Source: Paenibacillus tyrphae
Lineage (GTDB): Bacteria > Bacillota > Bacilli > Paenibacillales > NBRC-103111
Assembly (NCBI RefSeq): GCF_000722545.1
Contig: NZ_JNVM01000010.1
Coordinates: forward strand, 62,001-126,000
Direction: 5' to 3'
DNA: 64,000 nt
Within the stretch, counting starts at the first letter, position 1, and each line of letters begins with the position of its first letter. The notes under the pieces are model-generated. The model did no database searches and was not told where the DNA came from. It worked only from the letters and a program-made list of their open reading frames with translations. Position numbers and translations under genes: made by a program. Below are positions 33,122-41,443 of the stretch, in pieces.

Positions 33122-34137
33122 AGGAGCGGAGTCTGAATGTAGAGCATGCGTCGGTGCGCGTCGGCGTCATCGGCTGCGGCAAAATCGCGCAGACGCGCCA
33201 TCTCCCGGAGCTGCTCGATAACCCCGACGCGCAGCTGGCCGCCGTGTGCGACCCCGACGGGGACCGCGCGAAGACGGTCGCCGAGTCGTTCGGTGTCCAC
33301 CAGGCATACGATTCGCACGAATCCCTCCTCGCATCAAGCGATATCGACGCGGTCGTCGTGTGTGCGCCGAATGCGCTGCATGCCGAGATTAGCCTGCAGG
33401 CGCTGCGTTCCGGCAAGCATGTGCTGGTTGAGAAGCCCATGGCCATTGTCCGTGACGATTGCATCCGCATGGTCGAGACGGCGGAGCAATATGGGCTCGT
33501 CTTGGCCGTCGGCCATAATCAAAGGCTGCACCCGGTGTTCCGACGGGCCAAGGAACTGATCGCTTGCGGGCGGATCGGCGCGGTCATCCAGTTTGCTACG
33601 CAGTTCCAGCACGGCGGTCCGGAGACATGGAGCGTAGACGGAGCCGCGAGTTGGTTTCTGCAGGGCGGCAGCGCCGGATTTGGCGTTATCGGCGATCTTG
33701 GCGTCCATCGGCTTGATCTGATGCGGTGGCTGTTGGACGACGAAATCGCCGAATTGACTCTCTATTCCGCTCATCGGCGCCCTATCGCGGGCATCGAAGA
33801 CAATGCGGCGCTGGCGTTGTGTTTTTCCGGCGGCGCCATCGGCACGATTCAAGTCGGCTGGAGCAACCCGCTGCAGGATCATCGGACCGTGATCTACGGG
33901 GAGCGGGGGATGCTGGTCATGGGCGAGACCTTCGACGGCATCACCCTCGCCGACTACGGCAGCGGGAAGACGGAACAGGAAACCGTGGCGCTTTCCCTGC
34001 GTCGCGACGGGTACTTGTGCTCCGGCGTGGCCGACGATTTCATCCGCAGCATTCGGACACGCAGCGCCCCTGCCGTCAGCGGCCGGGAAGCGCTCCGTAC
34101 GATGGAGGCGCTGTTCCGGGCTTTGCCGGGCCCGTGA
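33118..34137 (+). CDS. Gfo/Idh/MocA-family NAD(P)-dependent oxidoreductase
   Basis: A 339-residue oxidoreductase. The N-terminal Rossmann motif is VRVGVIGCGKIAQTRHLPEL with the acidic VCDPD, and the family's EKP triad (HVLVEKPMAI) supplies the catalytic Lys. The C-terminal half is a mixed sheet with FGVIGDLGVHRLDLMRWL, matching the GG...D.G.H..D motif. Such enzymes usually act on sugars, inositols or hydroxy acids; here it could modify a sugar for the glycosyltransferase or the product itself. Last gene of the biosynthetic operon, overlapping the CRTAC1 gene by ATGA. Confidence 0.88.
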   Translation: MKERSLNVEHASVRVGVIGCGKIAQTRHLPELLDNPDAQLAAVCDPDGDRAKTVAESFGVHQAYDSHESLLASSDIDAVVVCAPNALHAEISLQALRSGKHVLVEKPMAIVRDDCIRMVETAEQYGLVLAVGHNQRLHPVFRRAKELIACGRIGAVIQFATQFQHGGPETWSVDGAASWFLQGGSAGFGVIGDLGVHRLDLMRWLLDDEIAELTLYSAHRRPIAGIEDNAALALCFSGGAIGTIQVGWSNPLQDHRTVIYGERGMLVMGETFDGITLADYGSGKTEQETVALSLRRDGYLCSGVADDFIRSIRTRSAPAVSGREALRTMEALFRALPGP

Positions 34138-34252
34138 CGGGTGTCGCCGAAGCTGCGAAAAATTTTTTTCTCCAGCTTGTATGGTTTTCCTTCTGCGATT
34201 CGTTACTTCATGTGAAAGCCTATTAATTCACGATTCAAGGAGGAAACCAATT

Positions 34253-34774
34253 ATGAAAAGCACGGATTTGAAAGCAACCATCGGCCGCATTCCCGCTTTT
34301 ACCGCAGCCGTACACCCGGTTGTGGCGAATTACGCCGAAATGGGCAAGGAAGTGAGGAAGTCTTGGAGGCAGGTAGACAGTCTGATTCCGAAGGGACATC
34401 CGATGCGGCTGCAAGGCGATGTGGCTTACGTCTTCTCTCCGCAGCGCATTATGGGGAGCGACATCAGCAGCTTCGAAGTAAAAATCGGGGTACAGGTCGA
34501 GTCGCACGCCACTCTGGCGCAACCGATAGAACTGTTCCAAGTGCCGGAACGGGAGTATGTAACCACTCATTTCCGCGGCGGATGGAAAGAGCTGAACACG
34601 GTTTATTTTGATCTCATGAACTGGATCAAAGAGAATGGGTACGAGCTGGACCGTTCGGACGGCGTCTATTGGATCGAAACGTATCCGCTAACCCCGGCCA
34701 ATCCGTTCGAAATTCCGCATGATCAGATCGAGACGTTCAATTACGACATCAGCATGGCAGTCGTTAAAAAGTGA
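34253..34774 (+). CDS. GyrI-like / AraC effector-binding-domain protein
   Basis: A 173-residue single-domain protein resembling GyrI-like small-molecule-binding proteins. The central strand-helix pattern VESHATLAQPIELFQVPEREYVTTHFRG and the final DGVYWIETYPLTPANPFEIPHDQIETFNYDISM follow the usual duplicated SHS2 fold and its acidic end. Start ATG 34253 has CAAGGAGGAAAC upstream. Because it lies directly after the biosynthetic operon, it might bind a cluster product, but its own terminator and a 115-base gap leave this open. Confidence 0.7.
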   Translation: MKSTDLKATIGRIPAFTAAVHPVVANYAEMGKEVRKSWRQVDSLIPKGHPMRLQGDVAYVFSPQRIMGSDISSFEVKIGVQVESHATLAQPIELFQVPEREYVTTHFRGGWKELNTVYFDLMNWIKENGYELDRSDGVYWIETYPLTPANPFEIPHDQIETFNYDISMAVVKK

Positions 34775-34794
34775 TTCGGATTGCAGGGAAAAGC

Positions 34795-34838
34795 AATCGC
34801 CCTCCAGCTTGCCTTCTTGGCCGGGAGGGCGATTTTTT
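34795..34838 (+). terminator. Rho-independent terminator after the GyrI-like gene
   Basis: Long stem AATCGCCCTCC/GGAGGGCGATT with an 18-base loop, followed by four further T residues. Confidence 0.85.
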
Positions 34839-34960
34839 ATGTCCGGCAAAGGATATTCCCATCGGATCGCTGCTGGCAGATTCGGAGCCGGCTTTCAAAA
34901 AAAAATTTGTCTGAAATTTGATCAAAAATTGAATTTTATATGAACAAAATCGTAAAAGTG

Positions 34961-34969
34961 TGGTATACT
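34961..34969 (+). promoter_or_regulatory. Extended -10 promoter for the small membrane-protein gene
   Basis: TGGTATACT at 34961-34969 contains a TG extension one base before TATACT, about 40 bases upstream of ATG 35012. No good -35 is seen at 17 bases, which is acceptable for an extended -10 promoter. Confidence 0.45.
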
Positions 34970-35011
34970 ATTGGAAGAGAAAGCACTTACAATGGTTTAG
35001 GGGTGATCGCT

Positions 35012-35278
35012 ATGACGACGAAAACGGCAGTTTTGGCCGAAGGAACCGGAAACGAGCGCAATGTTGGCAGATTGGTAGCTTTGATGACGGCAACAGCATG
35101 GGTGCTGCTTGGGATCGGATTGCTGCTTAGTTTATTTAACCTGCATGACTTCAGCGATCGCAACACGTCCCTCATGGTCGGGGTCGGGTTCATGGTCGGC
35201 AGCGTTCATATTTATGTCATCCGTACGGCCATCCATCTCGTTCATTCCAGAGCTAAAGCGGAAGACGAAAGTAAATAA
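35012..35278 (+). CDS. Small two-segment membrane protein, unknown function
   Basis: An 88-residue protein with two predicted transmembrane helices: VALMTATAWVLLGIGLLLSLF and SLMVGVGFMVGSVHIYVIRT, joined by a short loop (NLHDFSDRN) and ending in a charged tail. I chose ATG 35012, which has AGGGGTGATC upstream; an in-frame ATG at 34940 lies upstream of the predicted -10 promoter. Family unknown. It has its own promoter and terminator, immediately before the quinol oxidase operon. Confidence 0.72.
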   Translation: MTTKTAVLAEGTGNERNVGRLVALMTATAWVLLGIGLLLSLFNLHDFSDRNTSLMVGVGFMVGSVHIYVIRTAIHLVHSRAKAEDESK

Positions 35279-35301
35279 GTGACATAACACACAAATTTTA
35301 G

Positions 35302-35330
35302 CCCCTTCGGGATCTCCCGGAGGGGTTTTT
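35302..35330 (+). terminator. Rho-independent terminator
   Basis: Stem CCCCTTCGGG/CCCGGAGGGG (one T-G pair) with an ATCT loop, followed by five T residues. Confidence 0.9.
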
Positions 35331-35475
35331 GGTGTTATTTGGGGTGTCATATTTTAACAAGTGCAAAATATTTGTCAGCTTCGTGAAAATTTTTTTGCAG
35401 AAAAATGACGAAACATTGACGTATTTGTTAACTGCCGCGAACATTTTGTCGTAATCTGTTATGGTGGTTCTATAG

Positions 35476-35491
35476 AGTGATCTGGCTCACA
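35476..35491. promoter_or_regulatory. Fnr/Crp-type palindrome at the qox promoter
   Basis: AGTGA-TCTGGC-TCACA matches the Bacillus Fnr / Crp consensus TGTGA-N6-TCACA at nine of ten positions. It lies about 45 bases before the qoxA start, directly downstream of a possible TATAGA -10 at 35471, a position that fits repression. Tentative without binding data. Confidence 0.4.
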
Positions 35492-35536
35492 GTCAGAACA
35501 ATCATAGCATTTCGGAGAGCTTGGGAGAGGATCGAC

Positions 35537-36556
35537 ATGAGAAAACCGGTAAAGATCGGCCGAATTTCGTTAGCGCTGCTGTTCATCCTGATGATGGCGC
35601 TGCTAACCGGCTGCGGACAAGAAATGATGGTATTCGACCCGAAAGGGCCGATTGCCCAAGACCAGCGAGACCTGATCGTGATCTCGACCGTGCTTTGCCT
35701 TATCGTATTGGTGCCCGTGCTGATCATGACGGCGGTCATCGTATGGCGCTATCGCGACTCGAAAGGAAACAAGGCGGCCTACAAGCCGAATTGGGCGCAC
35801 AGCACCAAGCTGGAGATGATCTGGTGGGGGATTCCGATCGTGATCATCCTTATTCTTGGCGGCGTGACGGTAAAATATACGTATGCGCTGGAGCCTTCCA
35901 AGCCGATTCAATCGGACCAGAAGCCGATTGTCGTTCAAGCGACTTCGCTCGATTGGAAATGGCTGTTTACTTATCCGGAGCAGGGAATTGCAACGGTGAA
36001 CTATTTGCAAATTCCAAAGGGCGTGCCGATTAAGTTCGAATTGACGTCGGACGCTCCGATGAACTCGTTCTGGATCCCGCAGCTTGGCGGACAAATGTAC
36101 ACGATGTCCGGAATGGCGATGACCTTGTATCTGCAAGCGGACGAGGCAGGCAAATATTTCGGCACCGCCGCGAACTTCAGCGGGGAGCATTTTAACGATA
36201 TGAAATTCGACGTTCACGCGACGTCGCGGGAAGAGTTCGACAAGTGGGCCGCAGGGGTCAAAAAGTCGGCAAGTCCGTTGACGCAAGCCGGGTATGACGC
36301 GTTAGCCAAACCGGGACGCTCCGGCGAGCAGTTTTTCTCGGCGTTTCCGGATAACCTGTTCTACAACATCGTTACGAAATATGCGGTCGGAGGCTCGCAC
36401 GGCGCTCATGGCGCTCACGGAGCGACATCCGGCGGCAGCGGAAACGAATCTGGCGGGAAGCAGGGCGCTGCAGTCAGCAGCAACAAGATGGAAGACGTAA
36501 CCGCAGGTGAAGCCCACGGGGTTCATGGAGCGGTTCACAGCGCCTCCGGAAAATAA
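35537..36556 (+). CDS. qoxA: Quinol oxidase subunit II (lipoprotein)
   Basis: A 339-residue lipoprotein (signal ending LLTGC) with two transmembrane helices (about residues 45-67 and 93-112) and an extracytoplasmic cupredoxin domain. The CuA-binding Cys/His set of cytochrome c oxidases is absent; the corresponding segment reads FGTAANFSGEHFNDMKFDV, so the enzyme should oxidise menaquinol rather than cytochrome c. The C-terminal about 60 residues are His/Gly/Ser-rich (GGSHGAHGAHGA). Gene order II-I-III-IV equals qoxABCD of Bacillus. Start ATG 35537 has GGGAGAGG upstream. Confidence 0.9.
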   Translation: MRKPVKIGRISLALLFILMMALLTGCGQEMMVFDPKGPIAQDQRDLIVISTVLCLIVLVPVLIMTAVIVWRYRDSKGNKAAYKPNWAHSTKLEMIWWGIPIVIILILGGVTVKYTYALEPSKPIQSDQKPIVVQATSLDWKWLFTYPEQGIATVNYLQIPKGVPIKFELTSDAPMNSFWIPQLGGQMYTMSGMAMTLYLQADEAGKYFGTAANFSGEHFNDMKFDVHATSREEFDKWAAGVKKSASPLTQAGYDALAKPGRSGEQFFSAFPDNLFYNIVTKYAVGGSHGAHGAHGATSGGSGNESGGKQGAAVSSNKMEDVTAGEAHGVHGAVHSASGK

Positions 36557-36598
36557 ACGCAACGCTTGATTTATTTTTAAAAGAAAAGAGGCCCACTC

Positions 36599-38572
36599 AT
36601 GCTGGATACCATTAAGCAATTCGCATCGGAGTTTTTCGTCACCGGGGATCCGATAATTCTCGGGGCACAGGTAAGCATCGGGCTTGCGATGGTAGCCATC
36701 GTCTTCGTGCTTACGTTTTTCAAAAAATGGGGCTGGCTGTGGCGCGAATGGCTGACGTCCGTCGACCATAAGCGGATCGGCATCATGTATATTATTTGCT
36801 CCATTCTGATGCTGTTCCGCGGCGGCGTCGATGCACTGCTCATGCGGCTGCAGTTGGCGATGCCCGGCGTCGAATTTTTGCAGGCGGATCACTATAACGC
36901 CATCTTCACGACGCACGGCGTTGTCATGATTCTGTTCATGGCGATGCCGCTTATGTTCGGTTTGTTCAATGTCGTCGTTCCGCTGCAAATCGGCGCGCGC
37001 GACGTCGCGTTTCCGTTTCTGAACTCGCTCAGCTTCTGGATGTTCTTCTTCGGAGCCATGCTGTTCAACATTTCGTTCGTTATCGGCGGCTCGCCGGATG
37101 CGGGCTGGCTGGCATATCCTCCGCTGTCCGAGCTGTCCCACAGCCCGGGCGTCGGTCAAAACTTCTACATCTGGGGTATTCAGATCTCGGGGATCGGGAG
37201 CTTGGCGACGGGGATCAACTTTATCGTTACGATTCTCAAAATGCGCGCGCCCGGCATGAAGCTGATGAAAATGCCGATGTTTTCCTGGTCGGTACTGTCC
37301 AGCTGTATCATGATCATTTTCGCGTTCCCGATTTTGACCGTTACGTTATTCCTGCTGTTCCTTGACCGCTTTGTCGGCGCGCATTTCTTCACGCTCGACG
37401 GCGGCGGCAACCCGATGATGTATATCAACTTGATCTGGATGTGGGGTCACCCCGAAGTATATATCGTCGTCGTGCCGGCGTTCGGTATTTTCTCCGAGGT
37501 GGTTGCAACCTTCTCCAGGAAAAAGCTGTTCGGTTACCCTTCGATGGTATTCGCCATGATCGGGATCAGCGTACTTTCGTTCTTTACGTGGGTCCACCAC
37601 TTCTTCACCATGGGCTCCGGTGCGGATGTCAATGCGTTCTTCGCGATAACGACCATGCTGATCGCGATACCGACAGGGGTCAAGGTGTTCAACTGGCTGT
37701 TTACGATGTTCCGCGGCCGGATTCGTTTCACTACGCCGATGATGTGGGCAGTCGCGTTCATTCCGTGTTTCGTCATCGGCGGGATGACTGGGGTGCTGTT
37801 GTCGGTTGCACCGGCTGACTTCCAATTTCACAACAGCTACTTCCTGATTGCGCACTTTCACCAAGTGCTCATCGGCGGCGTCGTATTCGGATACTTTGCA
37901 GGTCTTTACTACTGGTGGCCGAAAATGTTCGGCTTCAAGCTGAACGAGCGTCTCGGCAAATGGGCGTTTTGGTTCTGGAACATCGGCTTCTACGTGTGCT
38001 TCATGCCGCAATATTTCCTCGGACTGGACGGCATGACGCGCCGTACGTATACGTACAGTTTTGACATGGGTTGGGGACCGCTCAACTTCGTTTCGACGAT
38101 CGGCGGCTTCCTGATGGGGATTGCGTTCATTTTCCAAGTATGGCAGATTGCTTACAGCATCAAAAATCATGAAAAAGACACGACAGGCGACGCCTGGGAC
38201 GGCCGCACGCTCGAATGGACGATTCCTTCGCCGGCACCGATGTACAACTTCGCCATCACACCGACCGTGCAGGAAACGGACGACTGGTGGGAGCGGAAGC
38301 AGAGAGGCGAGAAGCCGCTTGCTCCGATTCCGGATGCGAAGCTGGAGCCGATTCATATGCCGAAAAACTCGGCGATTCCGTTCATCAAGTCCGCACTTTG
38401 GTTCTTCGCCGGATTTGGATTCGTATGGAACTGGATGTGGCTGACGATTCCGGCGCTGGTCGGCATCGCGATCTGCATGGTGGCGCGTTCGTTCTCGTAC
38501 GATACCGACTATTACATTCCGGTCGATGAAGTGAAGCGGACAGAGCAACTGGCAAGGGGGGCAAAAGCTTAA
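36599..38572 (+). CDS. qoxB: Quinol oxidase subunit I (heme-copper catalytic subunit)
   Basis: A 657-residue polytopic subunit that reduces oxygen to water and pumps protons. The key ligands are visible: heme His in FTTHGVVMI, the CuB His-Tyr pair in WMWGHPEVYIV, the CuB His pair in TWVHHFFTMG, and the two heme His in LIAHFHQVLIGG. The length suits QoxB/CyoB (about 650). Start ATG 36599 follows AAAAGAGG; it overlaps subunit III by one base. Confidence 0.97.
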   Translation: MLDTIKQFASEFFVTGDPIILGAQVSIGLAMVAIVFVLTFFKKWGWLWREWLTSVDHKRIGIMYIICSILMLFRGGVDALLMRLQLAMPGVEFLQADHYNAIFTTHGVVMILFMAMPLMFGLFNVVVPLQIGARDVAFPFLNSLSFWMFFFGAMLFNISFVIGGSPDAGWLAYPPLSELSHSPGVGQNFYIWGIQISGIGSLATGINFIVTILKMRAPGMKLMKMPMFSWSVLSSCIMIIFAFPILTVTLFLLFLDRFVGAHFFTLDGGGNPMMYINLIWMWGHPEVYIVVVPAFGIFSEVVATFSRKKLFGYPSMVFAMIGISVLSFFTWVHHFFTMGSGADVNAFFAITTMLIAIPTGVKVFNWLFTMFRGRIRFTTPMMWAVAFIPCFVIGGMTGVLLSVAPADFQFHNSYFLIAHFHQVLIGGVVFGYFAGLYYWWPKMFGFKLNERLGKWAFWFWNIGFYVCFMPQYFLGLDGMTRRTYTYSFDMGWGPLNFVSTIGGFLMGIAFIFQVWQIAYSIKNHEKDTTGDAWDGRTLEWTIPSPAPMYNFAITPTVQETDDWWERKQRGEKPLAPIPDAKLEPIHMPKNSAIPFIKSALWFFAGFGFVWNWMWLTIPALVGIAICMVARSFSYDTDYYIPVDEVKRTEQLARGAKA

Positions 38573-39183
38573 TGGCACATACAGCGGCAAAACACGGACA
38601 CGACGCTCACGACCACGATCATCACGATCAAGAGTCGCTGAAGACGTTCGGCTTTTGGCTCTTTCTGATTACGGACGTTATTTTATTCGGCACGTTGTTT
38701 GCCACCTATATCGTTCTTCGGGGCAATACGAATGCGGGACCTACGCCCGAGGAATTGTTTCAAATGCCCGGCATTATCGCCGAAACGTTCATCCTGCTGA
38801 CAAGCAGCTTTACGAGCGGGATCGCGGTGCTTGCGATGCATCGCGGCAACAAGCAGCAGCTGATCGGCTGGCTTGCGGTTACGGCGCTGCTCGGCGCGGC
38901 GTTCATCGCGCTGGAAGTGACGGAGTTCGTGCATATGGTGCACGAGGGCGCGACGATTTCCACCAGCGCTTTTCTGTCCTCCTTCTTTACTTTGGTAGGG
39001 ACACACGGCATGCACGTTTCGCTCGGCTTGGTTTGGATGATCGGGCTCATGCTTCAGCTCCGCAAACGCGGCATTACTCCCGTCACCAAGCGCAAAGTGG
39101 AAAATCTCAGCTTGTACTGGCACTTTCTTGACGTCGTCTGGATTTTCGTCCTCACGGTCGTCTACTTGATGGGGGTGATGTAA
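38572..39183 (+). CDS. qoxC: Quinol oxidase subunit III
   Basis: A 203-residue five-helix subunit of the heme-copper quinol oxidase. A His-rich cytoplasmic start (HGHDAHDHDHHDQE) precedes FGFWLFLITDVILFGTLFATYIVLR; the conserved ETFILLTSSFTSGIA and GTHGMHVSLGLVWM stretches (Glu and the THG.HV motif) and the final YWHFLDVVWIFVLTVVYL are typical of the family. It is placed by its start (TAATG overlap) in the same operon. Confidence 0.95.
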   Translation: MAHTAAKHGHDAHDHDHHDQESLKTFGFWLFLITDVILFGTLFATYIVLRGNTNAGPTPEELFQMPGIIAETFILLTSSFTSGIAVLAMHRGNKQQLIGWLAVTALLGAAFIALEVTEFVHMVHEGATISTSAFLSSFFTLVGTHGMHVSLGLVWMIGLMLQLRKRGITPVTKRKVENLSLYWHFLDVVWIFVLTVVYLMGVM

Positions 39184-39184
39184 G

Positions 39185-39517
39185 ATGGGGAATTCGCATG
39201 GAGCTTCTTCGCATGACCAGCACGGCTCCCATGGCTCGCTGAAGTCTTATACGATCGGGTTCGTGCTTTCGATCATCTTGACGATCATTCCGATTACCAT
39301 CGTAATGAACAGCATGCTGAGCAAGACCGCGACGCTGGTCGTGATTCTTGTGATGGCGATCCTTCAGTTCGTCGTGCAGCTCGTCTTCTTCATGCACTTG
39401 CGCGAAGGCGAGAATGCCCGCTGGAACATGATGGCGCTGCTGCTCGGCATGATCATTCTTTTGACGATCGTAGCAGGCTCGATCTGGATTATGACTTACA
39501 ATGCGGTAGCGCATTAA
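39185..39517 (+). CDS. qoxD: Quinol oxidase subunit IV
   Basis: A 110-residue protein with three membrane helices (TIGFVLSIILTIIPITIVM, ATLVVILVMAILQFVVQLVFF, MMALLLGMIILLTIVAGSIW), the form of QoxD/CyoD, which helps assembly of the CuB centre. A His-rich N-terminus (HGASSHDQHGSHGS) echoes subunit III. It begins one base after the qoxC stop, and a terminator follows. Confidence 0.93.
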   Translation: MGNSHGASSHDQHGSHGSLKSYTIGFVLSIILTIIPITIVMNSMLSKTATLVVILVMAILQFVVQLVFFMHLREGENARWNMMALLLGMIILLTIVAGSIWIMTYNAVAH

Positions 39518-39523
39518 GGTAGG

Positions 39524-39546
39524 GGGGCGAGAAATCGCCCCTTTTT
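39524..39546 (+). terminator. Rho-independent terminator of the qox operon
   Basis: Stem GGGGCGA/TCGCCCC with a GAAA tetraloop, followed by five T residues. It also marks the sharp boundary to the AT-rich region on its right. Confidence 0.92.
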
Positions 39547-39584
39547 AATATAAAAATTGGGTTCTGAAGGTGATGAACTGAGAC

Positions 39585-40058
39585 TTATTTTTTCGAAAAG
39601 AACTTGTCTAGCTTTGAAAGAAAATTCAATCTGGAGTTATGGTATTCAAGAAAATCGTATGGTTTACTAAAATATTGAATTTTTCCTCTTCTAGAACGAC
39701 TAAAAATACCCTCGATGTTTAGAGATTGGCCTAGTTTTTTTGCATCAATTAATGTATGCTGCCTCCATATTTGTCCCTTAAGAGTGAATAGCCATTCCGG
39801 CGCTTGCAATACGATTATAAATTTCTCTCCTCCTTTTGAAATTAATGCATCAATCTCTCCGTAGTTAGAAGAATCATAATTCAGAAAAATAATGATAAAC
39901 GGTACTTTTTCGTCAACCCACATAAATTCATCACTGTCGAATAGGCCTTTTAAAACTGTACGATAGGCTAAACGCTTCGTTTTTTCTATACAAAGTTTAA
40001 TGTAGCAGAGTATGAAGAGAACAACTATCAAATAGGTTATAACTCCAATTGTCCCCAT
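39585..40058 (-). CDS. Hypothetical protein with N-terminal membrane anchor, last gene of the sigma-factor operon
   Basis: A 157-residue protein I do not recognise. An N-terminal hydrophobic segment (IGVITYLIVVLFILCYIKLCI) would anchor it, with a soluble alpha/beta part after it containing strands such as PFIIIFLNYDSSN and KFIIVLQAPEWLF. It overlaps the MauE-like gene by 22 bases and is the third member of the redox trio downstream of the sigma factor. AT-rich codon use like its neighbours, unlike the qox genes beside it. Confidence 0.65.
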   Translation of the reverse strand: MGTIGVITYLIVVLFILCYIKLCIEKTKRLAYRTVLKGLFDSDEFMWVDEKVPFIIIFLNYDSSNYGEIDALISKGGEKFIIVLQAPEWLFTLKGQIWRQHTLIDAKKLGQSLNIEGIFSRSRRGKIQYFSKPYDFLEYHNSRLNFLSKLDKFFSKK

Positions 40059-40558
40059 TTAATATCCCTCTTTTTCTTCCCTAAGAATAAGGAAATATCA
40101 CATAAGATAACCAGAATGACGATACTAATCCCGATTTCCAGATGTCTAGTGAAATCGAAGTAAATATGAGGCAAGAAGCATTTTATGGTTATTACCCCTA
40201 AAAGAAGGAAGTTACGACGAAAGGGAAATTTATTTAACATTCTTACTTTCCCAAAACATCCACATACAATTGAACTGGATTTTCTATTTTTGAACCACAT
40301 TAAAACGCTGAATAAGGATAGGGTTGTTAGGACAATTAGCTCCTTGGTCATGGAAGGATAACTGAATGTGTAAGCCAAGAAAATATAGAGTTCTAAAAAC
40401 AAAACTATCATTGCTGCCAAACCAACAAAATAAACAGGTATAATTTTGTAGGAGAATATTTCTGCTTTGAATTCCGTTAACTGAGATACTTTTGAATAAA
40501 AAGAAAAAAAGAAGATACTCGCTATAAGAATATCAAGAAATAGAACCAACGTCGTCAA
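40037..40558 (-). CDS. MauE/DoxX-like integral membrane protein
   Basis: A 173-residue protein with four to five predicted membrane helices, for example LFLDILIASIFFFSFYSKVSQ and YFVGLAAMIVLFLELYIFLAY. The pattern S-K-x-x-(x)-F/L after helix 1 and a cytoplasmic CGCFG motif (Cys pair) before helix 4 are typical of MauE-like proteins, which partner thioredoxin-like proteins in cysteine oxidation. It overlaps the redoxin gene by 26 bases. Predicted to feed or drain electrons for the redoxin encoded upstream. Confidence 0.75.
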   Translation of the reverse strand: MTTLVLFLDILIASIFFFSFYSKVSQLTEFKAEIFSYKIIPVYFVGLAAMIVLFLELYIFLAYTFSYPSMTKELIVLTTLSLFSVLMWFKNRKSSSIVCGCFGKVRMLNKFPFRRNFLLLGVITIKCFLPHIYFDFTRHLEIGISIVILVILCDISLFLGKKKRDIKWGQLEL

Positions 40559-40958
40559 TCATCTCACTTCCCTTTAGCCAAAAATTTTTTAAATCATCGA
40601 CTTGTCTGATTTCTTTGTTTTGAACTACATTTCCTTGAAGGTCAATGAGGTATGCCTGAGGTGTAAAACTTATTCCTATATCCGAAAAATTTTGATGTGC
40701 AAAGGATATCATGTGAAAACTGAACCCTAATTGTTCCTTGATACTCTTGTTTTCTTCCTCTGTTCCATCCGTAACGAGAACAAATTCAAAATTGAAGTTA
40801 CTTCCTAATGGTTTGAATTGAGGGAGCAGTTGCAGACAATGACCGCAGTTTAATGATACTGCACAAACAATACGGTATTGTTGAGCTTCAGTAGGAAGTC
40901 CAAGTAGATTTAATGGGTATGGTTGGTTGCTTCTAAATTCGTTTAAGTTATAGTGCAT
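40533..40958 (-). CDS. Thioredoxin-fold protein with CGHC active site (TlpA/MauD-like)
   Basis: A 141-residue protein; the redox motif lies in AVSLNCGHCLQLLPQF, a CxxC of the protein-disulfide-isomerase type, and the cis-Pro segment is ISFTPQAYLID. The N-terminus has no classic signal peptide or anchor, so it is either cytosolic or held by the MauE-like partner. GGGAGG lies nine bases before ATG 40958. Likely a thiol oxidant or reductant controlled by the sigma factor of this operon. Confidence 0.78.
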   Translation of the reverse strand: MHYNLNEFRSNQPYPLNLLGLPTEAQQYRIVCAVSLNCGHCLQLLPQFKPLGSNFNFEFVLVTDGTEEENKSIKEQLGFSFHMISFAHQNFSDIGISFTPQAYLIDLQGNVVQNKEIRQVDDLKNFWLKGSEMIDDVGSIS

Positions 40959-40991
40959 CGAATTTTACCTCCCAAGACACTTTTTTTATTG

Positions 40992-41276
40992 CTAAGGGTA
41001 TTTATTATTTGATCCTGGATCTTTGTTCCTAAAATATTGAATACTCTTCCTAAGATTCGTCTGATCTACCGGTGTATTCAGATCGAATGTTAGAATCGCT
41101 CGAATCATTTTCTCAATAATTTCTTGTTCTAAATCATCTTGATCTTGAATATTAGTTTTCCTTCGAAGCTTTTTAATTGCGGGATAGAATCTCTTAATTA
41201 TTGTCCATAAAGCAGATTGATCACCGCCTTGTGCTTTCTTAACTAACTTAAAAAGAGTGCATTCCGTCTCTTTCAT
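40992..41276 (-). CDS. RsoA-like co-sigma protein (sigma region 2-like small protein)
   Basis: A 94-residue helical protein. LFKLVKKAQGGDQSALWTIIKRFYPAIKKL resembles the start of sigma-70 region 2 and the short proteins that supply it, and QDDLEQEIIEKMIRAILTFD continues it. In B. subtilis the sigma-O factor (YvrI) needs the small partner RsoA (YvrHa) to form a working two-part sigma. Here the gene sits in the same operon as a sigma factor and a YvrJ-family peptide, the same trio. It overlaps the YvrJ-like gene by four bases (ATGA). Confidence 0.7.
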   Translation of the reverse strand: MKETECTLFKLVKKAQGGDQSALWTIIKRFYPAIKKLRRKTNIQDQDDLEQEIIEKMIRAILTFDLNTPVDQTNLRKSIQYFRNKDPGSNNKYP

Positions 41277-41443
41277 TTATTCCTTCCCCCCTCTCTGATG
41301 ACTTGTGCTAGATTTTGGATAGAATCGTTTAGGTTTTCAATTTTCTTCTCAAATCGAAGAAGTAGATATCCGGTAATAACAATAGGGAAACCAAAATTAC
41401 TGATAGCGTTGATTAAAAACGTGGACCAATCAGAATTGTTCAT
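41273..41443 (-). CDS. yvrJ: YvrJ-family small membrane peptide
   Basis: A 56-residue peptide. It begins MNNSDWSTFLINAISN, followed by the family core NFGFPIVITGYLLLRFEKKI and a short amphipathic tail (LNDSIQNLAQVI), i.e. one membrane helix ending in the YLLLR.EKKI motif of YvrJ proteins. A ribosome site (GGGAGG) precedes ATG 41443. It overlaps the sigma-factor gene by 14 bases and the RsoA-like gene by four. In B. subtilis yvrJ belongs to the sigma-O regulon. The peptide resembles holin-like peptides in form; function unknown. Confidence 0.8.
   Translation of the reverse strand: MNNSDWSTFLINAISNFGFPIVITGYLLLRFEKKIENLNDSIQNLAQVIREGGRNK

Noticed and set aside
37346..38590. 414-codon leftward frame opposite qoxB
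   Set aside because: qoxB is certain from its heme and copper ligands; the antisense frame has no family features.
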